Source: Luteibacter sp. (GTDB lineage: Bacteria > Pseudomonadota > Gammaproteobacteria > Xanthomonadales > Rhodanobacteraceae). From it: a stretch of DNA of 64,000 nt. The position numbers and the translations under genes are program-made. The notes beneath the pieces are model-generated. The model saw nothing but the letters and a program-made list of their open reading frames with translations, was not told where the DNA came from and searched no databases. Shown piece after piece: positions 1 to 9,710 of this stretch; within the stretch, counting starts at the first letter, position 1, and every line of letters starts with the position of its first letter. The stretch covers positions 62,001 to 126,000 of the forward strand of contig NZ_WNDO01000011.1 in the NCBI RefSeq assembly GCF_009912395.1, in the 5' to 3' direction.

Positions 1-71
1 CACGGAATAACCGGCGGCAACCGGCTATCCTGCGGCGGGATTTGCGTTTTTTGGTGTGGTACGGGGGCGTA

Positions 72-473
72 GTGAACGACAACGAACGTGGCACGGACCT
101 GGCCGGTTTGAAGGTCATGGTCATCGACGATTCGAAAACCATACGACGCACGGCCGAGACCCTGTTGAAGAAGGAAGGCTGCGACGTACTCACCGCGGTG
201 GACGGCTTCGAGGCTTTGGCCAAGATTTCCGACCAGAAGCCGAACATCATCTTCGTCGACATCATGATGCCGCGCCTGGACGGCTACCAGACCTGCGCGC
301 TCATCAAGAACAACGCCCAGTTCCGGGGTACGCCCGTGATCATGCTGTCCTCCAAGGACGGCCTGTTCGACAAGGCCCGTGGCCGCATCGTCGGCGCCGA
401 GCAGTACCTCACCAAGCCGTTCACCCGCGACGAACTCCTCGGCGCGATCCATCGCTACGCGACGGCGAACTGA
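72..473 (+). CDS. pilG: PilG-type response regulator of the twitching chemosensory system
   Basis: A 133-residue stand-alone receiver domain, the usual length for PilG. The acidic pair DD lies at residues 19-20, the phospho-acceptor Asp at about 63 (FVDIMMP), and the conserved Lys in LTKPF near the C-terminus. The GTG at 72 is preferred because upstream residues of the longer frame (from 42) do not resemble the family. It is the first gene of pilG-pilH-pilI-pilJ-chpA-chpB-chpC, all in one direction. In characterised Pil-Chp systems PilG is phosphorylated by ChpA and promotes type IV pilus extension. Identity rests on sequence pattern plus gene order; the exact start is less certain. Confidence 0.93.
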   Translation: MNDNERGTDLAGLKVMVIDDSKTIRRTAETLLKKEGCDVLTAVDGFEALAKISDQKPNIIFVDIMMPRLDGYQTCALIKNNAQFRGTPVIMLSSKDGLFDKARGRIVGAEQYLTKPFTRDELLGAIHRYATAN

Positions 474-511
474 TCCCACCCAATGTCATGTAACTGCGTC
501 CAGGGGGACGT

Positions 512-886
512 GTGGCAAACATCCTGATCATCGACGACTCGCCCACCGACGTCCGCGTGTTCACCACGCTGCTGGAGAAGGCGGGTTTTTCCGTTTCAAG
601 CGTCGACAACGCCGAAGCCAGCATCGACCGCATCCGCGCCAGCAAGCCCGACCTGGTCATCATGGACGTCATCATGCCCGGCATGAACGGCTTCCAGGCC
701 ACGCGCACGCTCAGCCGCGACCCGACCACCGCCGACGTGCCGGTGGTGATGATCACCACCAAGTCGATGGAGACTGACCGTGTATGGGGGCTGCGCCAGG
801 GCGCCAAGGCCTTCATCACCAAGCCGGTGAACGAGAAGGAATTGCTCTCGACCATCAACGGGTTGCTGTCGCAGCGTACGCATTGA
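512..886 (+). CDS. pilH: PilH-type response regulator
   Basis: A 124-residue single receiver domain with DD at residues 8-9, phospho-acceptor Asp at about 52 (IMDVIMPG) and Lys in ITKPV. GTG start at 512 follows a purine-rich AGGGGGA. It sits 38 bases after pilG and 7 bases before pilI. In known Pil-Chp systems PilH is the second CheY-like output protein, thought to act as a phosphate sink or to favour pilus retraction. Confidence 0.93.
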   Translation: MANILIIDDSPTDVRVFTTLLEKAGFSVSSVDNAEASIDRIRASKPDLVIMDVIMPGMNGFQATRTLSRDPTTADVPVVMITTKSMETDRVWGLRQGAKAFITKPVNEKELLSTINGLLSQRTH

Positions 887-893
887 GGACGCC

Positions 894-1439
894 ATGAGCG
901 AGAACGTGGCACTTACCCCCTTCGAGCTCCTTGCCCGCTACGAGCGCGCCTGCGTGGCGCACTCGGCCGGTACGCCCGAACGGGTGGAAGAGACGGGCCT
1001 GTGGCGCGGTATCGGCTTCCGCGTGGGGCGCCGCCATTTCGTCAGCGGCATCGACGAGATCAACGAACTGCTCGCGGTGCCTCCGCTGACCAACGTCCCC
1101 GGTACCCAGCCGTGGCTGATGGGCGTCGCCAACGTGCGCGGCAACCTTGTCCCGGCCATTGACCTGGGCCGGTTCCTTTTCGACGAGCGGACGCCGTCTT
1201 CCGAACGTTCCCGCCTGCTGCTGGTCCGCCAGCATGGCGGCATCGTGGGCCTGCTGGTGGACGAGGTGTTCGGCCAGCGCACCATGGACGAATCGCGACG
1301 CGAAGAGGGCGAGCAGGAACAGGATCCGCGCGTGTCGCGATTCGTTTCGGAGAACATCCGGCTCGGCGAGCAGTCGTTCGGGCTATTCAGCATGAGCCGT
1401 CTGGTTCGTGCGCCGGATTTCCGGCAGGCGGCGCTCTAG
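894..1439 (+). CDS. pilI: PilI, CheW-like adaptor
   Basis: A 181-residue protein with one CheW-like domain ([20 protein letters not shown], then [17 protein letters not shown] and GLLVDEVFG). It couples the receptor PilJ to the kinase ChpA in homologous systems. ATG at 894 follows GAGGACGCC. It lies between pilH and pilJ, as in Xanthomonas and Pseudomonas. Cytoplasmic; no signal peptide. Confidence 0.92.
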   Translation: MSENVALTPFELLARYERACVAHSAGTPERVEETGLWRGIGFRVGRRHFVSGIDEINELLAVPPLTNVPGTQPWLMGVANVRGNLVPAIDLGRFLFDERTPSSERSRLLLVRQHGGIVGLLVDEVFGQRTMDESRREEGEQEQDPRVSRFVSENIRLGEQSFGLFSMSRLVRAPDFRQAAL

Positions 1440-1503
1440 GGCGCCTCAAGTGGGGGGGATGGCACGGCCGTGCAGGCCGCGCCGGTACAGGAACTGTGGG
1501 AAG

Positions 1504-1518
1504 CGGTCCGCCGGACCG
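1504..1518. other. Short perfect inverted repeat upstream of pilJ
   Basis: CGGTCCG, a central C, then CGGACCG: two 7-base arms in the 110-base gap between pilI and pilJ. A one-base loop cannot fold as a tight hairpin, so a protein-binding palindrome or chance in GC-rich DNA are both possible. No promoter elements were recognised around it. Confidence 0.3.
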
Positions 1519-1549
1519 TTTCGTCTGGCCAGGTTTGGGTGAGGTGGTT

Positions 1550-3583
1550 ATGAGTACGACAGCAAGCGGCGCGGGCCGGGAACGCGGGTACACGATCGTC
1601 ATCGTGTTCCTGCTGCTGGCGATCGGCCTGGCGTCGGTCGACTTCTGGTGGCTCAACAACAAGAACGGCGAGGACCGCGAGGCCATCGCGCTCACCACGC
1701 AGGTGCAGGTGCTCTCGCAGCAGACGGCGAAGTACGCGCTGGAAGCCTCCGACGGCAACCGCGACTCCTTCCGCGAGCTGGCGGCCACGCGCAACACCAT
1801 CGACTCGGCGGTGCAGCGCCTCGTGAAGGGCGACGCCAAGACGGGCATGCCGGCCTACGCCGACGACAACGCCACCCAGTCCGGCCGCACCATCGCCAAC
1901 CTGGCCAACGCCTGGCACCAGCTCGACGCGGACATCGGCAAGATCCTCAACAACAAGGACCTGGTGCTGTCCTCCGGCGAGCGCGCCGACCTCTTCGCCA
2001 AGCAGATGCCGCTGCTCAACGCGCGCGCCGACGAGGTCATGAACATCGTCCAGCAGAAGAACGCCTCGGTGGAGCAGACCTTCACCCTCGCGCGCTGGAT
2101 GCTCATGGCCGACCGCATGATCCGCCGCGTGCAGGAGATCCTCCAGGGTGGCGACGCCGCCCAGTCCGCCGCCGACGGCCTGTCGCGCGACGCGCAGCTC
2201 TACGGTTCGGTGCTCAAGGGCCTGATCGATGGCAACCCGGATGGCGGCGTGCGCGCCATCGGCGACGCCAACGCCCACAAGATCCTCGATGGCATGCAGG
2301 GCTCCTGGGCCGAACTGGTCGACCCGGTGACCCAGCTCGTGGCCGCCTCGCCCAACCTGCAGGACGTGAAGCGCGCGGGCAACCAGGCCTCGCTGGATTC
2401 GCAGACCGTGCTGTTGCGCGCGAACGAGTCTGCCGACCAGATCGCCAAGCTGCCGCTTACCCGTCTGTTCCCGAACGTCTGGTGGGGTCTTCTCGGCGCC
2501 ATCGGCGCGGTGCTTTTCGCGCTGTTGCTGGTCTACAACCTCGTGCGCGACCAGCGTCGCCGCTTCGAGACCACCTCCGAACTCAATCAGCGTAACCAGA
2601 CCGCGATCATGCGGCTGCTGGACGAGATGGGCACGCTGGCCGAAGGCGACCTGACCATCAAGGCCACGGTGACCGAGGACATCACGGGCGCCATCGCGGA
2701 CGCCATGAACTCCGCGGTGGACGAGATGCGCAATCTCGTCACCACGATCAACGAGACCGCGGTGCGTGTGTCGGCGGCGGCTCAGGAAACCCAGGCCACC
2801 GCGATGCACCTGGCCGACGCGGCCGAGCAGCAGGCGCAGCAGATCACCTCCGCGACCTCCGCGATCAACCAGATCGCGACCTCGATGGACACGGTGTCGA
2901 AGGATTCGGCCGAATCGGCCGACGTGGCCCAGCGCTCGGTGCAGATCGCATCGCGTGGCGCCGAAGTGGTGCGCGAGACGATCCAGGGCATGGACTCCAT
3001 CCGCGACCAGATCCAGGAAACCTCCAAGCGCATCAAGCGCCTGGGCGAATCCTCGCAGGAGATCGGCTCCATCGTGGAACTCATCAACGACATCGCCGAG
3101 CAGACCAACATCCTCGCGTTGAACGCCGCCATCCAGGCGGCGTCGGCGGGCGAGGCGGGTCGCGGTTTCGCGGTGGTGGCAGACGAAGTGCAGCGCCTCG
3201 CGGAGCGCTCCGCGAGCGCGACCAAGCGTATCGAAACGCTGGTGCAGACGATTCAGTCCGATACCAACGAGGCGGTCAGCTCGATGGAACAGACCACCGC
3301 CGAGGTGGTGGCCGGTGCCCGACTCGCGGAGGACGCGGGTACCGCGCTGGGCGACATCGAACGCGTGTCGAACGACTTGTCCGCGCTGATTCAGAACATC
3401 TCCGCGGCGGCCCGCCAGCAGTCGGCGGCGGCGACCGATACCTCGGCGACGATGAACGTGATCCAGGAGATCACGTCGCAGACCTCACTGGGTGCGAGCC
3501 AGACGGCCGAGTCGATCGGCAACCTGGCCCAGCTCGCCAACGACCTGCGCCTCTCCGTCGCGAACTTCAAGCTGCCGGGCTGA
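1550..3583 (+). CDS. pilJ: PilJ, methyl-accepting chemoreceptor for twitching motility
   Basis: A 677-residue receptor, close to the 682 of the Pseudomonas protein. There is an N-terminal membrane segment at about residues 14-32, a periplasmic region to about 305, a second membrane segment near 308-330, a HAMP region, and a C-terminal signalling domain whose hairpin tip reads [20 protein letters not shown], typical of PilJ. ATG at 1550 follows GAGGTGGTT. The frame stays open back to 1496, but those residues look non-coding. It ends 4 bases before chpA; no pilK methyltransferase gene lies between them. Confidence 0.94.
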   Translation: MSTTASGAGRERGYTIVIVFLLLAIGLASVDFWWLNNKNGEDREAIALTTQVQVLSQQTAKYALEASDGNRDSFRELAATRNTIDSAVQRLVKGDAKTGMPAYADDNATQSGRTIANLANAWHQLDADIGKILNNKDLVLSSGERADLFAKQMPLLNARADEVMNIVQQKNASVEQTFTLARWMLMADRMIRRVQEILQGGDAAQSAADGLSRDAQLYGSVLKGLIDGNPDGGVRAIGDANAHKILDGMQGSWAELVDPVTQLVAASPNLQDVKRAGNQASLDSQTVLLRANESADQIAKLPLTRLFPNVWWGLLGAIGAVLFALLLVYNLVRDQRRRFETTSELNQRNQTAIMRLLDEMGTLAEGDLTIKATVTEDITGAIADAMNSAVDEMRNLVTTINETAVRVSAAAQETQATAMHLADAAEQQAQQITSATSAINQIATSMDTVSKDSAESADVAQRSVQIASRGAEVVRETIQGMDSIRDQIQETSKRIKRLGESSQEIGSIVELINDIAEQTNILALNAAIQAASAGEAGRGFAVVADEVQRLAERSASATKRIETLVQTIQSDTNEAVSSMEQTTAEVVAGARLAEDAGTALGDIERVSNDLSALIQNISAAARQQSAAATDTSATMNVIQEITSQTSLGASQTAESIGNLAQLANDLRLSVANFKLPG

Positions 3584-3587
3584 TGCA

Positions 3588-6500
3588 GTGAGACTTCAAG
3601 ACCACACCGATTTCACCACGCTGCACTGGGTCAAGGCGGAGCTGGACGACGCCCTGGCCAAGGCGCGCCAGGCCCTCGAGTCCTACGTCGAGGATCCACG
3701 CGATACCTACGTGATGCACACCTGCGCCGCCGACCTGCACCAGGTGCACGGCACACTGCGCATGGTCGAGCTCTACGGCGCCGCGATGGTCGTGGGCGAA
3801 ATGGAGGCACTGGTTGCCGCCCTGATCGACGGCGACGTGGCCCAGCGCGACGAGGCCTATGCCGCGCTGATGCGCGGCATGATGCAGATGCCCGATTACC
3901 TCGAGCGCCTGCAGAGCGGTCATCGCGACGTCCCCATCGTGCTGCTGCCGCTGCTCAACGACCTGCGCGCCAGCCGTGGCGAGCAGTCGCTGCATGAATC
4001 CGTACTGTTCACCCCGAACCTTGACGCAGCGCTGCCGCTCGGTGCCCCGGGCGCCGACGATCCTGCACAGGCCGAGGCCGCCAGGGGCGAGATCGCCGAT
4101 CTGCGCGTCCGCTTCCAGCAACAGCTTCTGGCGTGGTTCCGTGGCCAGGGTGGCGAGCGTCAGTTGCTCGGCATGCGCGCCACGCTCGACAGTATTTCGG
4201 CGCGTTGCTACAGCATCGCCGGTCGTCGCCTGTGGTGGATTGCGGCCGGCGTGCTCGAAGGCCTTGAACGCGGCGTGCTGCGCGGCCACGAAAAGGACGT
4301 TCGACAGCTGATCGGCCGCGTCGATCGCTCCATCCGTGAACTGCTGGATCGTGGCGAAGACGCCCTGATGGGCGGTGACGCGGACGATCTCGCGCGCAAG
4401 TTGCTTTATTACGTCGCCCAGGCCCGCCCGGGCAGCGAGCGTATCGACGAGTTGCGCCAAACCTATCGCCTCGACGGCCTCCTGCCGCAGGAGGCGGAGC
4501 TGGAACACGCCCGCGGCTCGATGTCGGGGCACAACCGGGCCTTGCTGGACACGGTGTCCGGTGCCATCAAGGAAGACCTGTTACGCGTGAAGGAATCACT
4601 GGACCTTTTCCTGCGGCGCTCCGATAGCGACCCGGGCCAGCTCGGCCAGCAGGCCGATGTGCTCGAGCGCGTCGGCGACACGCTGGGCATGCTGGCGCTT
4701 GGCGTGCCGCGCCGCGTCGTCGGTGAGCAGCGCCGCATCCTGGGCGAGATCGCCTCGGGTGTCCGCGCGCCGGACGAAGAATCCTTGCTCGACGTAGCGG
4801 GCGCACTTCTCTATGTGGAAGCGTCGCTGGACGACCATATCGACCGCCTCGGCGCCGAAGGCGAGACGCTGGCGGGCGAGGGTGGTCCGTCGCCGCTGCC
4901 GCGCAGCGAGGCGCGACAGATCCTGTCCACGCTGATGCGTGAGGCGACAGCGAACACCGCCAAGGTGAAGGAGGCCATCGTCGGCTTCGTCGAGTCGTCG
5001 TGGTCGCATGCCGAGCTGGATGGCGCGCCCGACCTCATGGGCGAGATCGGCGGTGCGTTGCGCATGCTTGGCGCGAACCGTCCCGCCGAACTGGCGGACG
5101 GTATCGGCCTGTTCATCCATCGCGAGCTGCTGGGCGATCGCCGCGTGCCGAACAGCACGCAGATGGATCGCCTTGCCGATGCGCTGGCCGCGCTGGAGTA
5201 CTACCTCGAAGCCGCGCGCGAACATCGCGGCGGGCTGGAACACATCCTTGATGTCACCCAGCAGAGCCTCACCGAGCTGGGATACTGGCCGGTGCCGGTC
5301 GACGGTGCGCAGGCATCCTTCGGCGACGAGGCGCTGGAAGACATCGAATCCGCCGCCATCGAACATATCGCCGTACCGTCCACCAGCGTGGACGAAGGCG
5401 AGACCGTATCCAGTTTCGCCGACAGTTTCGACCTGATCGACGAGCCGCCGACCGACGAGGAAGTGGAGGCGATGACCGCCGCTGCCGCGCCGGAGCCCGT
5501 GCATGCCGCCGAAGCCGTCGCGGAAGCCGCGGCGCCCGAGGAAGAATGGGTCGAGGTCGAGGAAGAGATCGAACAGGAGGTCGGCGGCCACGGCATGGCC
5601 GAGTTCGCCGGGTTCCAGATCACCGTCGATGGGATCGACGAGGAGATCCGCGAGATCTTTCTGGAAGAGACCCAGGAAGAGATCGACAACCTGCGTGCCG
5701 CGCTCGGTCGCTGGTTCGCCGACGTGGAGAAGCCCGAAGCGCTCACGTCGATCCGTCGGTCGTTCCACACCCTCAAGGGCTCAGGCCGCCTGGTGGGCGC
5801 ACGCCTGCTGGGCGAGTTCGCCTGGAAGGTGGAGAACATGCTCAACCGCGTGCTTGAAGGCAGCATCGGGCCGCACGAGGGCGTGCAGGCGCTGGTGCGC
5901 CACGCGGTGGATGCCTTGCCAGAGTTGAAGGCGGCGCTGGAAGGTGCGGGCGCTCCCGAAGCACCGATCGCCGCAATCATGGAGACGGCCGATCGTCTCG
6001 CGATGGGCGACAACGCCTTCGTCGAGGACGTCGCGAAGCATTCCGTCCACACGGTACGCACGCGCGTCAAGCGTCGTGTCCTGCGTGACACCATCGCCGC
6101 TGTGCCGACGGCTGCCTTCGCCTCGTTCGGTCATGCACCGGTCGAGGACGTGCAGCCCGAGTCGGTCGAACCCTCGTTCGCCGTGCCGGCGCTGCCGCCG
6201 GTGGACGCCGTGCTGCTCGACATCCTGCGCACGGAAGTGGCGCAGTATCTCCACGTCATCCGCGCCTACCTGACCCGTGCGGGCCAGGGCGAGCTGCCGG
6301 TGGACGATGCGCTGCTGCGCGCGGTGCATACGCTGCACGGCGCCATTGGCATGGTCGACATCCCGCTGTTGATCCAGGTGCTCGCGCCGCTGGAAGGGCT
6401 GATCAAGCGCGTCCGCGCGTCGGGCCAGCCGCTGCATCGCGCCGGCGTGGACGTGCTGGGCGAAGCCGCCGACCTGGTCGATCATGTGATGGCCTTGTTC

Positions 6501-8552
6501 GACACGCCCGAGGCGCCGGTGCCGGATGTTTTCGACCTGGCCGCCCGAATCGCTGCGTTGCGCGACGAACAGCCGGAAGCCACGGTCGCCCACATCCTTT
6601 ACGAACCCGATCCGATGCCGCTCGACGGCGATCACGATTTCGTGTCGTCGGTGCAGGACGAGGAACCGTTCGATGCGGACGAAGCTGCTGCATCCCACGA
6701 GGATGTCGCCTCCACGTCGCTCGATCCCACGTTCGAAGCGATGCTTGCCGACGAACTGGCGGCGCACGATGCGGCGCCGCCGTCCGACGACTTGCCGCCC
6801 GTCGATCTGCCGAGCCTCGAAAGCCTGCTTGCCGAAGGCGACCTTACGGGCGATCTGCTGGCCGCCTACGACGAACCGTCTCCGGCATCGCCGGAAGGCG
6901 AGGTGAAGCCGATCCTCGCGTTCGATCCGGCGGAAGAAGCACAGTGGCGCAAGCTCGATATCGAAGCCGGCGCGTCACCGTTGCCGCAGCCGATGTCGCA
7001 CGATGGCGACGTCTTGCACACCGACGACGGGCAGGTCGAGCCGTTGGCCGAGACGCCGACACCTCTCGAACTGGATAACGAAGATCCCGTCTCGCAAGAC
7101 GAATCGTCCGAGCCATCCGCTGTTTCGGCGGACGCCGAGACGCTCGCTGCTGGTGAGGCCGAAACGCCGGCCGATCACGCTCTTGATGACCGTGACACGG
7201 TGCTGGAATCGTCCACGGAGTCAGCTCCTGTCGAGCCGGTCTCGTCGCCGGAAGCCATCGAGGCTCCGGCGGACATCCATGCCGTTGGCGAGGAAGAGGC
7301 CGAGCCGGCCCCGTTCGAACACGAGGCTTCCCTCATGCCCGAACTGTCACCCTACGCCGATATCGATCCCGACCTCCTCGAAGTCTTTGTCGAAGAAGGG
7401 CGCGAGATCCTCGATCACGCGGATGGTGCGCTTGCCGCATGGCGTGCGGAACCGCATCAGCCCGAGCACGTCGCCTCGTTGCAGCGTGACCTGCATACGC
7501 TCAAGGGTAGTGCGCGCATGGCCGGCATGGCGCCGGTCGGCGACCTCGCGCATGCGATGGAGACACTGCTCGACGCGGTGGCCGCCGGCCAGCGCGAAGG
7601 CGACCGCGCTGCCATCGAGGCGACGGAGGCCGGTTTCGATCGACTGCACGGCATGGTACTGGCGATTGCGCAGGGGCGCTCGATCGGCTTGTCCGAGGCG
7701 GATATCGAACCGTTCGCTCGCCTGGCCGGTGCGCCCATCGCCCCGGATACGCTCTCGGCCGAGAGCTACCGCGACGAACGCGAGGCGGCAGCCAGGGAAT
7801 CCGTACCTGTCCCGCTCCGCGAACTACCGGACCTGTTGCCGGAATTCGAAGAAGAAGACTTGCAGCGTGCGTCGCAGGAGCAGATCCGCGTTCGCGCGGA
7901 CATGCTCGATACGCTGGTGAACCACGCCGGTGAGGTCTCCATCTACCGGGCACGCCTGGAGCAGCAGACGGCGAGCTTCCGTTCGGCGCTCACCGAGCAC
8001 GAACAGACCGTCGACCGCCTGCGCAGCCAGCTGCGCATGCTCGAAATCGAAACGGAAGCGCAGATCATCGCGCGCTACCACCAGGAGCACCGCGACAGCG
8101 GCACCTCCGCGTTCGATCCGCTGGAACTGGACCGCTTCTCGCAGCTCCAGCAGTACTCCCGTGCACTGGCCGAGTCGGTGTCCGACCTTGTCTCGCTGCA
8201 GACGATTCTCGACGACCTGACCCGCCAGACCGAAAACCTGCTGCTCCAGCAGCAACGCGTCAACGCGGAACTGCAGGAAGGCCTCATGCAGACCCGCATG
8301 CTGCCCTTCGACGCAATGGTGCCGAACCTTCGGCGTACGCTGCGCCAGGCGGCCGGCGACGTGGGCAAGCGCGCGCAGCTGGTCGTGGAAGGCGCCAACG
8401 GCGAAATGGATCGCAACATGCTCGAGCGCATCAAGGCGCCTTTCGAGCACATGCTGCGCAACGCGGTGGCGCACGGCATCGAAACGCCAGCGGACCGCGA
8501 GTCCGCCGGCAAGTCGCCGGAAGGTACGGTGCGCATCCAGGTCGCCCGCTAG
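3588..8552 (+). CDS. chpA: ChpA/PilL hybrid histidine kinase, N-terminal 1654 residues, ended by an in-frame TAG
   Basis: The kinase core of the Pil-Chp system. GTG at 3588, 4 bases after pilJ. An N-terminal HPt-like domain (DLHQVHGTLRM, near residue 52) is followed by further HPt domains with FHTLKGSGRL (about 725), VHTLHGAIGM (about 912) and LHTLKGSARM (about 1300), separated by long acidic Pro/Ala-rich linkers. Then come the CheA dimerisation segment (about 1430) and the start of the ATPase domain, including the N-box MLRNAVAHGIE (about 1625). Translation stops at TAG 8550-8552, before the G1 box. The same frame resumes at once with the rest of the kinase. Either a nonsense mutation, a sequence error, or a readthrough/split-gene arrangement. 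Confidence 0.9.
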   Translation: MRLQDHTDFTTLHWVKAELDDALAKARQALESYVEDPRDTYVMHTCAADLHQVHGTLRMVELYGAAMVVGEMEALVAALIDGDVAQRDEAYAALMRGMMQMPDYLERLQSGHRDVPIVLLPLLNDLRASRGEQSLHESVLFTPNLDAALPLGAPGADDPAQAEAARGEIADLRVRFQQQLLAWFRGQGGERQLLGMRATLDSISARCYSIAGRRLWWIAAGVLEGLERGVLRGHEKDVRQLIGRVDRSIRELLDRGEDALMGGDADDLARKLLYYVAQARPGSERIDELRQTYRLDGLLPQEAELEHARGSMSGHNRALLDTVSGAIKEDLLRVKESLDLFLRRSDSDPGQLGQQADVLERVGDTLGMLALGVPRRVVGEQRRILGEIASGVRAPDEESLLDVAGALLYVEASLDDHIDRLGAEGETLAGEGGPSPLPRSEARQILSTLMREATANTAKVKEAIVGFVESSWSHAELDGAPDLMGEIGGALRMLGANRPAELADGIGLFIHRELLGDRRVPNSTQMDRLADALAALEYYLEAAREHRGGLEHILDVTQQSLTELGYWPVPVDGAQASFGDEALEDIESAAIEHIAVPSTSVDEGETVSSFADSFDLIDEPPTDEEVEAMTAAAAPEPVHAAEAVAEAAAPEEEWVEVEEEIEQEVGGHGMAEFAGFQITVDGIDEEIREIFLEETQEEIDNLRAALGRWFADVEKPEALTSIRRSFHTLKGSGRLVGARLLGEFAWKVENMLNRVLEGSIGPHEGVQALVRHAVDALPELKAALEGAGAPEAPIAAIMETADRLAMGDNAFVEDVAKHSVHTVRTRVKRRVLRDTIAAVPTAAFASFGHAPVEDVQPESVEPSFAVPALPPVDAVLLDILRTEVAQYLHVIRAYLTRAGQGELPVDDALLRAVHTLHGAIGMVDIPLLIQVLAPLEGLIKRVRASGQPLHRAGVDVLGEAADLVDHVMALFDTPEAPVPDVFDLAARIAALRDEQPEATVAHILYEPDPMPLDGDHDFVSSVQDEEPFDADEAAASHEDVASTSLDPTFEAMLADELAAHDAAPPSDDLPPVDLPSLESLLAEGDLTGDLLAAYDEPSPASPEGEVKPILAFDPAEEAQWRKLDIEAGASPLPQPMSHDGDVLHTDDGQVEPLAETPTPLELDNEDPVSQDESSEPSAVSADAETLAAGEAETPADHALDDRDTVLESSTESAPVEPVSSPEAIEAPADIHAVGEEEAEPAPFEHEASLMPELSPYADIDPDLLEVFVEEGREILDHADGALAAWRAEPHQPEHVASLQRDLHTLKGSARMAGMAPVGDLAHAMETLLDAVAAGQREGDRAAIEATEAGFDRLHGMVLAIAQGRSIGLSEADIEPFARLAGAPIAPDTLSAESYRDEREAAARESVPVPLRELPDLLPEFEEEDLQRASQEQIRVRADMLDTLVNHAGEVSIYRARLEQQTASFRSALTEHEQTVDRLRSQLRMLEIETEAQIIARYHQEHRDSGTSAFDPLELDRFSQLQQYSRALAESVSDLVSLQTILDDLTRQTENLLLQQQRVNAELQEGLMQTRMLPFDAMVPNLRRTLRQAAGDVGKRAQLVVEGANGEMDRNMLERIKAPFEHMLRNAVAHGIETPADRESAGKSPEGTVRIQVAR
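8550..8552 (+). other. In-frame amber codon interrupting chpA
   Basis: TAG lies between VRIQVAR and ATEIVVRLSDDGAG in one uninterrupted frame. One base change (C to T) from CAG, Gln, would explain it. The point of interruption falls between the N-box and the G1 box of the HATPase fold, so neither piece alone has a full ATP site. Confidence 0.9.
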
Positions 8553-8564
8553 GCGACGGAGATC

Positions 8565-9710
8565 GTGGTGCGCCTGTCGGACGACGGTGCCGGCATGGAT
8601 CGCGAGGCCATCCGCAGCAAGGCGATCGAGCGCGGACTGTTGCGCGGCGATGCCCGTGTCTCCGACGAGCAGTTGTTCCGCCTCATCCAGGTGCCCGGCT
8701 TCTCCACCGCCGAGAAGGTCACCCAGGTGGCGGGACGCGGCGTGGGCATGGACGTGGTCGCCAACGAGATCAAGCAGCTTGGCGGCACCCTGGATATCGA
8801 ATCGCAGAAGGGCCAGGGCAGCACCTTCGTGATGCGCCTGCCGTTCACGCTCGCGGTGACCCAGGCGCTCATCGTGCGCATCGGCGAAGTCAGCTTCGCG
8901 ATTCCCATGACGTCCGTGCATGGCGTGTCGCAGGTGGAGCCGAATGAGCTGGCGCATCGCATGGCGGACGACGTGCCGACGTTCGAGTACGCCGGCGAGG
9001 ATTACGCGATCCACGACCTGCCGCAGCTTCTGGGCCTGCATACCATTTCCTCGGTGGAAGAGGGTGAGGTACCGCTGTTGATGGTGCGCGCGGGCGACCT
9101 GCGTGCTGCGATTCGCGTGGATTCGGTGCTCGGTTCCCGCGAAATCGTGGTCAAGCCAGTGGGCCCCCAGGTCAGTTCGGTACCGGGCATCCTCGGCGCG
9201 ACGATCATGGGCGATGGTTCGGTGCTGGTGATCCTTGATCTCGCGCCGCTGGTGCGCCACGGCGTCGCGCGCCGCGCCTTCGAAGCGGAGGCCGAACTGC
9301 CGCATGCACCACGCGCGCAGGACGAAGTTCGCGTGAAGCCGCTGGTGATGGTGGTGGACGACTCCATCACCATGCGCAAGGTCACCGGTCGCGTGCTGGA
9401 ACGTCACGGCTTCGAAGTGATGACGGCGAAGGACGGCATGGATGCGCTCGAGAAACTCAACGAGCGCGTTCCCGACCTGATGCTGCTCGACATCGAGATG
9501 CCGCGCATGGACGGCTACGAGCTCGCCACGCAGATGAAGGCTGAGGAGCGCCTTGCCGGCGTGCCGATTGTGATGATCACCTCGCGTACCGGCGACAAGC
9601 ATCGCCAGCGTGCCTTCGACATCGGCGTGGCACGCTACATCGGCAAGCCGTACCAGGAAGGCGACCTCATCGTGCAGATCAATGAACTCCTCGGAGGCCA
9701 CCATGGCTGA
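8565..9710 (+). CDS. chpA: ChpA/PilL C-terminal part: rest of ATPase, CheW-like and receiver domains
   Basis: A 381-residue continuation of chpA in the same frame after the TAG at 8550. It begins with the G1 box (SDDGAGMDREAI), then G2 (GRGVGMDVVANEIKQLGG), the SxFxMRLP strand, a CheW-like regulatory domain (FAIPMTSVHGVSQV) and a C-terminal receiver with VVDDS and LLDIEMPRMDG. GTG codons at 8565 and 8568 have GGAG at 8558-8561, so independent initiation is possible, but the normal product is one protein of about 2040 residues. It overlaps chpB by 8 bases. Confidence 0.85.
   Translation: MVRLSDDGAGMDREAIRSKAIERGLLRGDARVSDEQLFRLIQVPGFSTAEKVTQVAGRGVGMDVVANEIKQLGGTLDIESQKGQGSTFVMRLPFTLAVTQALIVRIGEVSFAIPMTSVHGVSQVEPNELAHRMADDVPTFEYAGEDYAIHDLPQLLGLHTISSVEEGEVPLLMVRAGDLRAAIRVDSVLGSREIVVKPVGPQVSSVPGILGATIMGDGSVLVILDLAPLVRHGVARRAFEAEAELPHAPRAQDEVRVKPLVMVVDDSITMRKVTGRVLERHGFEVMTAKDGMDALEKLNERVPDLMLLDIEMPRMDGYELATQMKAEERLAGVPIVMITSRTGDKHRQRAFDIGVARYIGKPYQEGDLIVQINELLGGHHG

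Noticed and set aside
1-71. Possible terminator or promoter before pilG
   Set aside because: CCGGCGGCAACCGG and a T-rich stretch are suggestive, but the upstream gene is outside the window and no clear element could be assigned.
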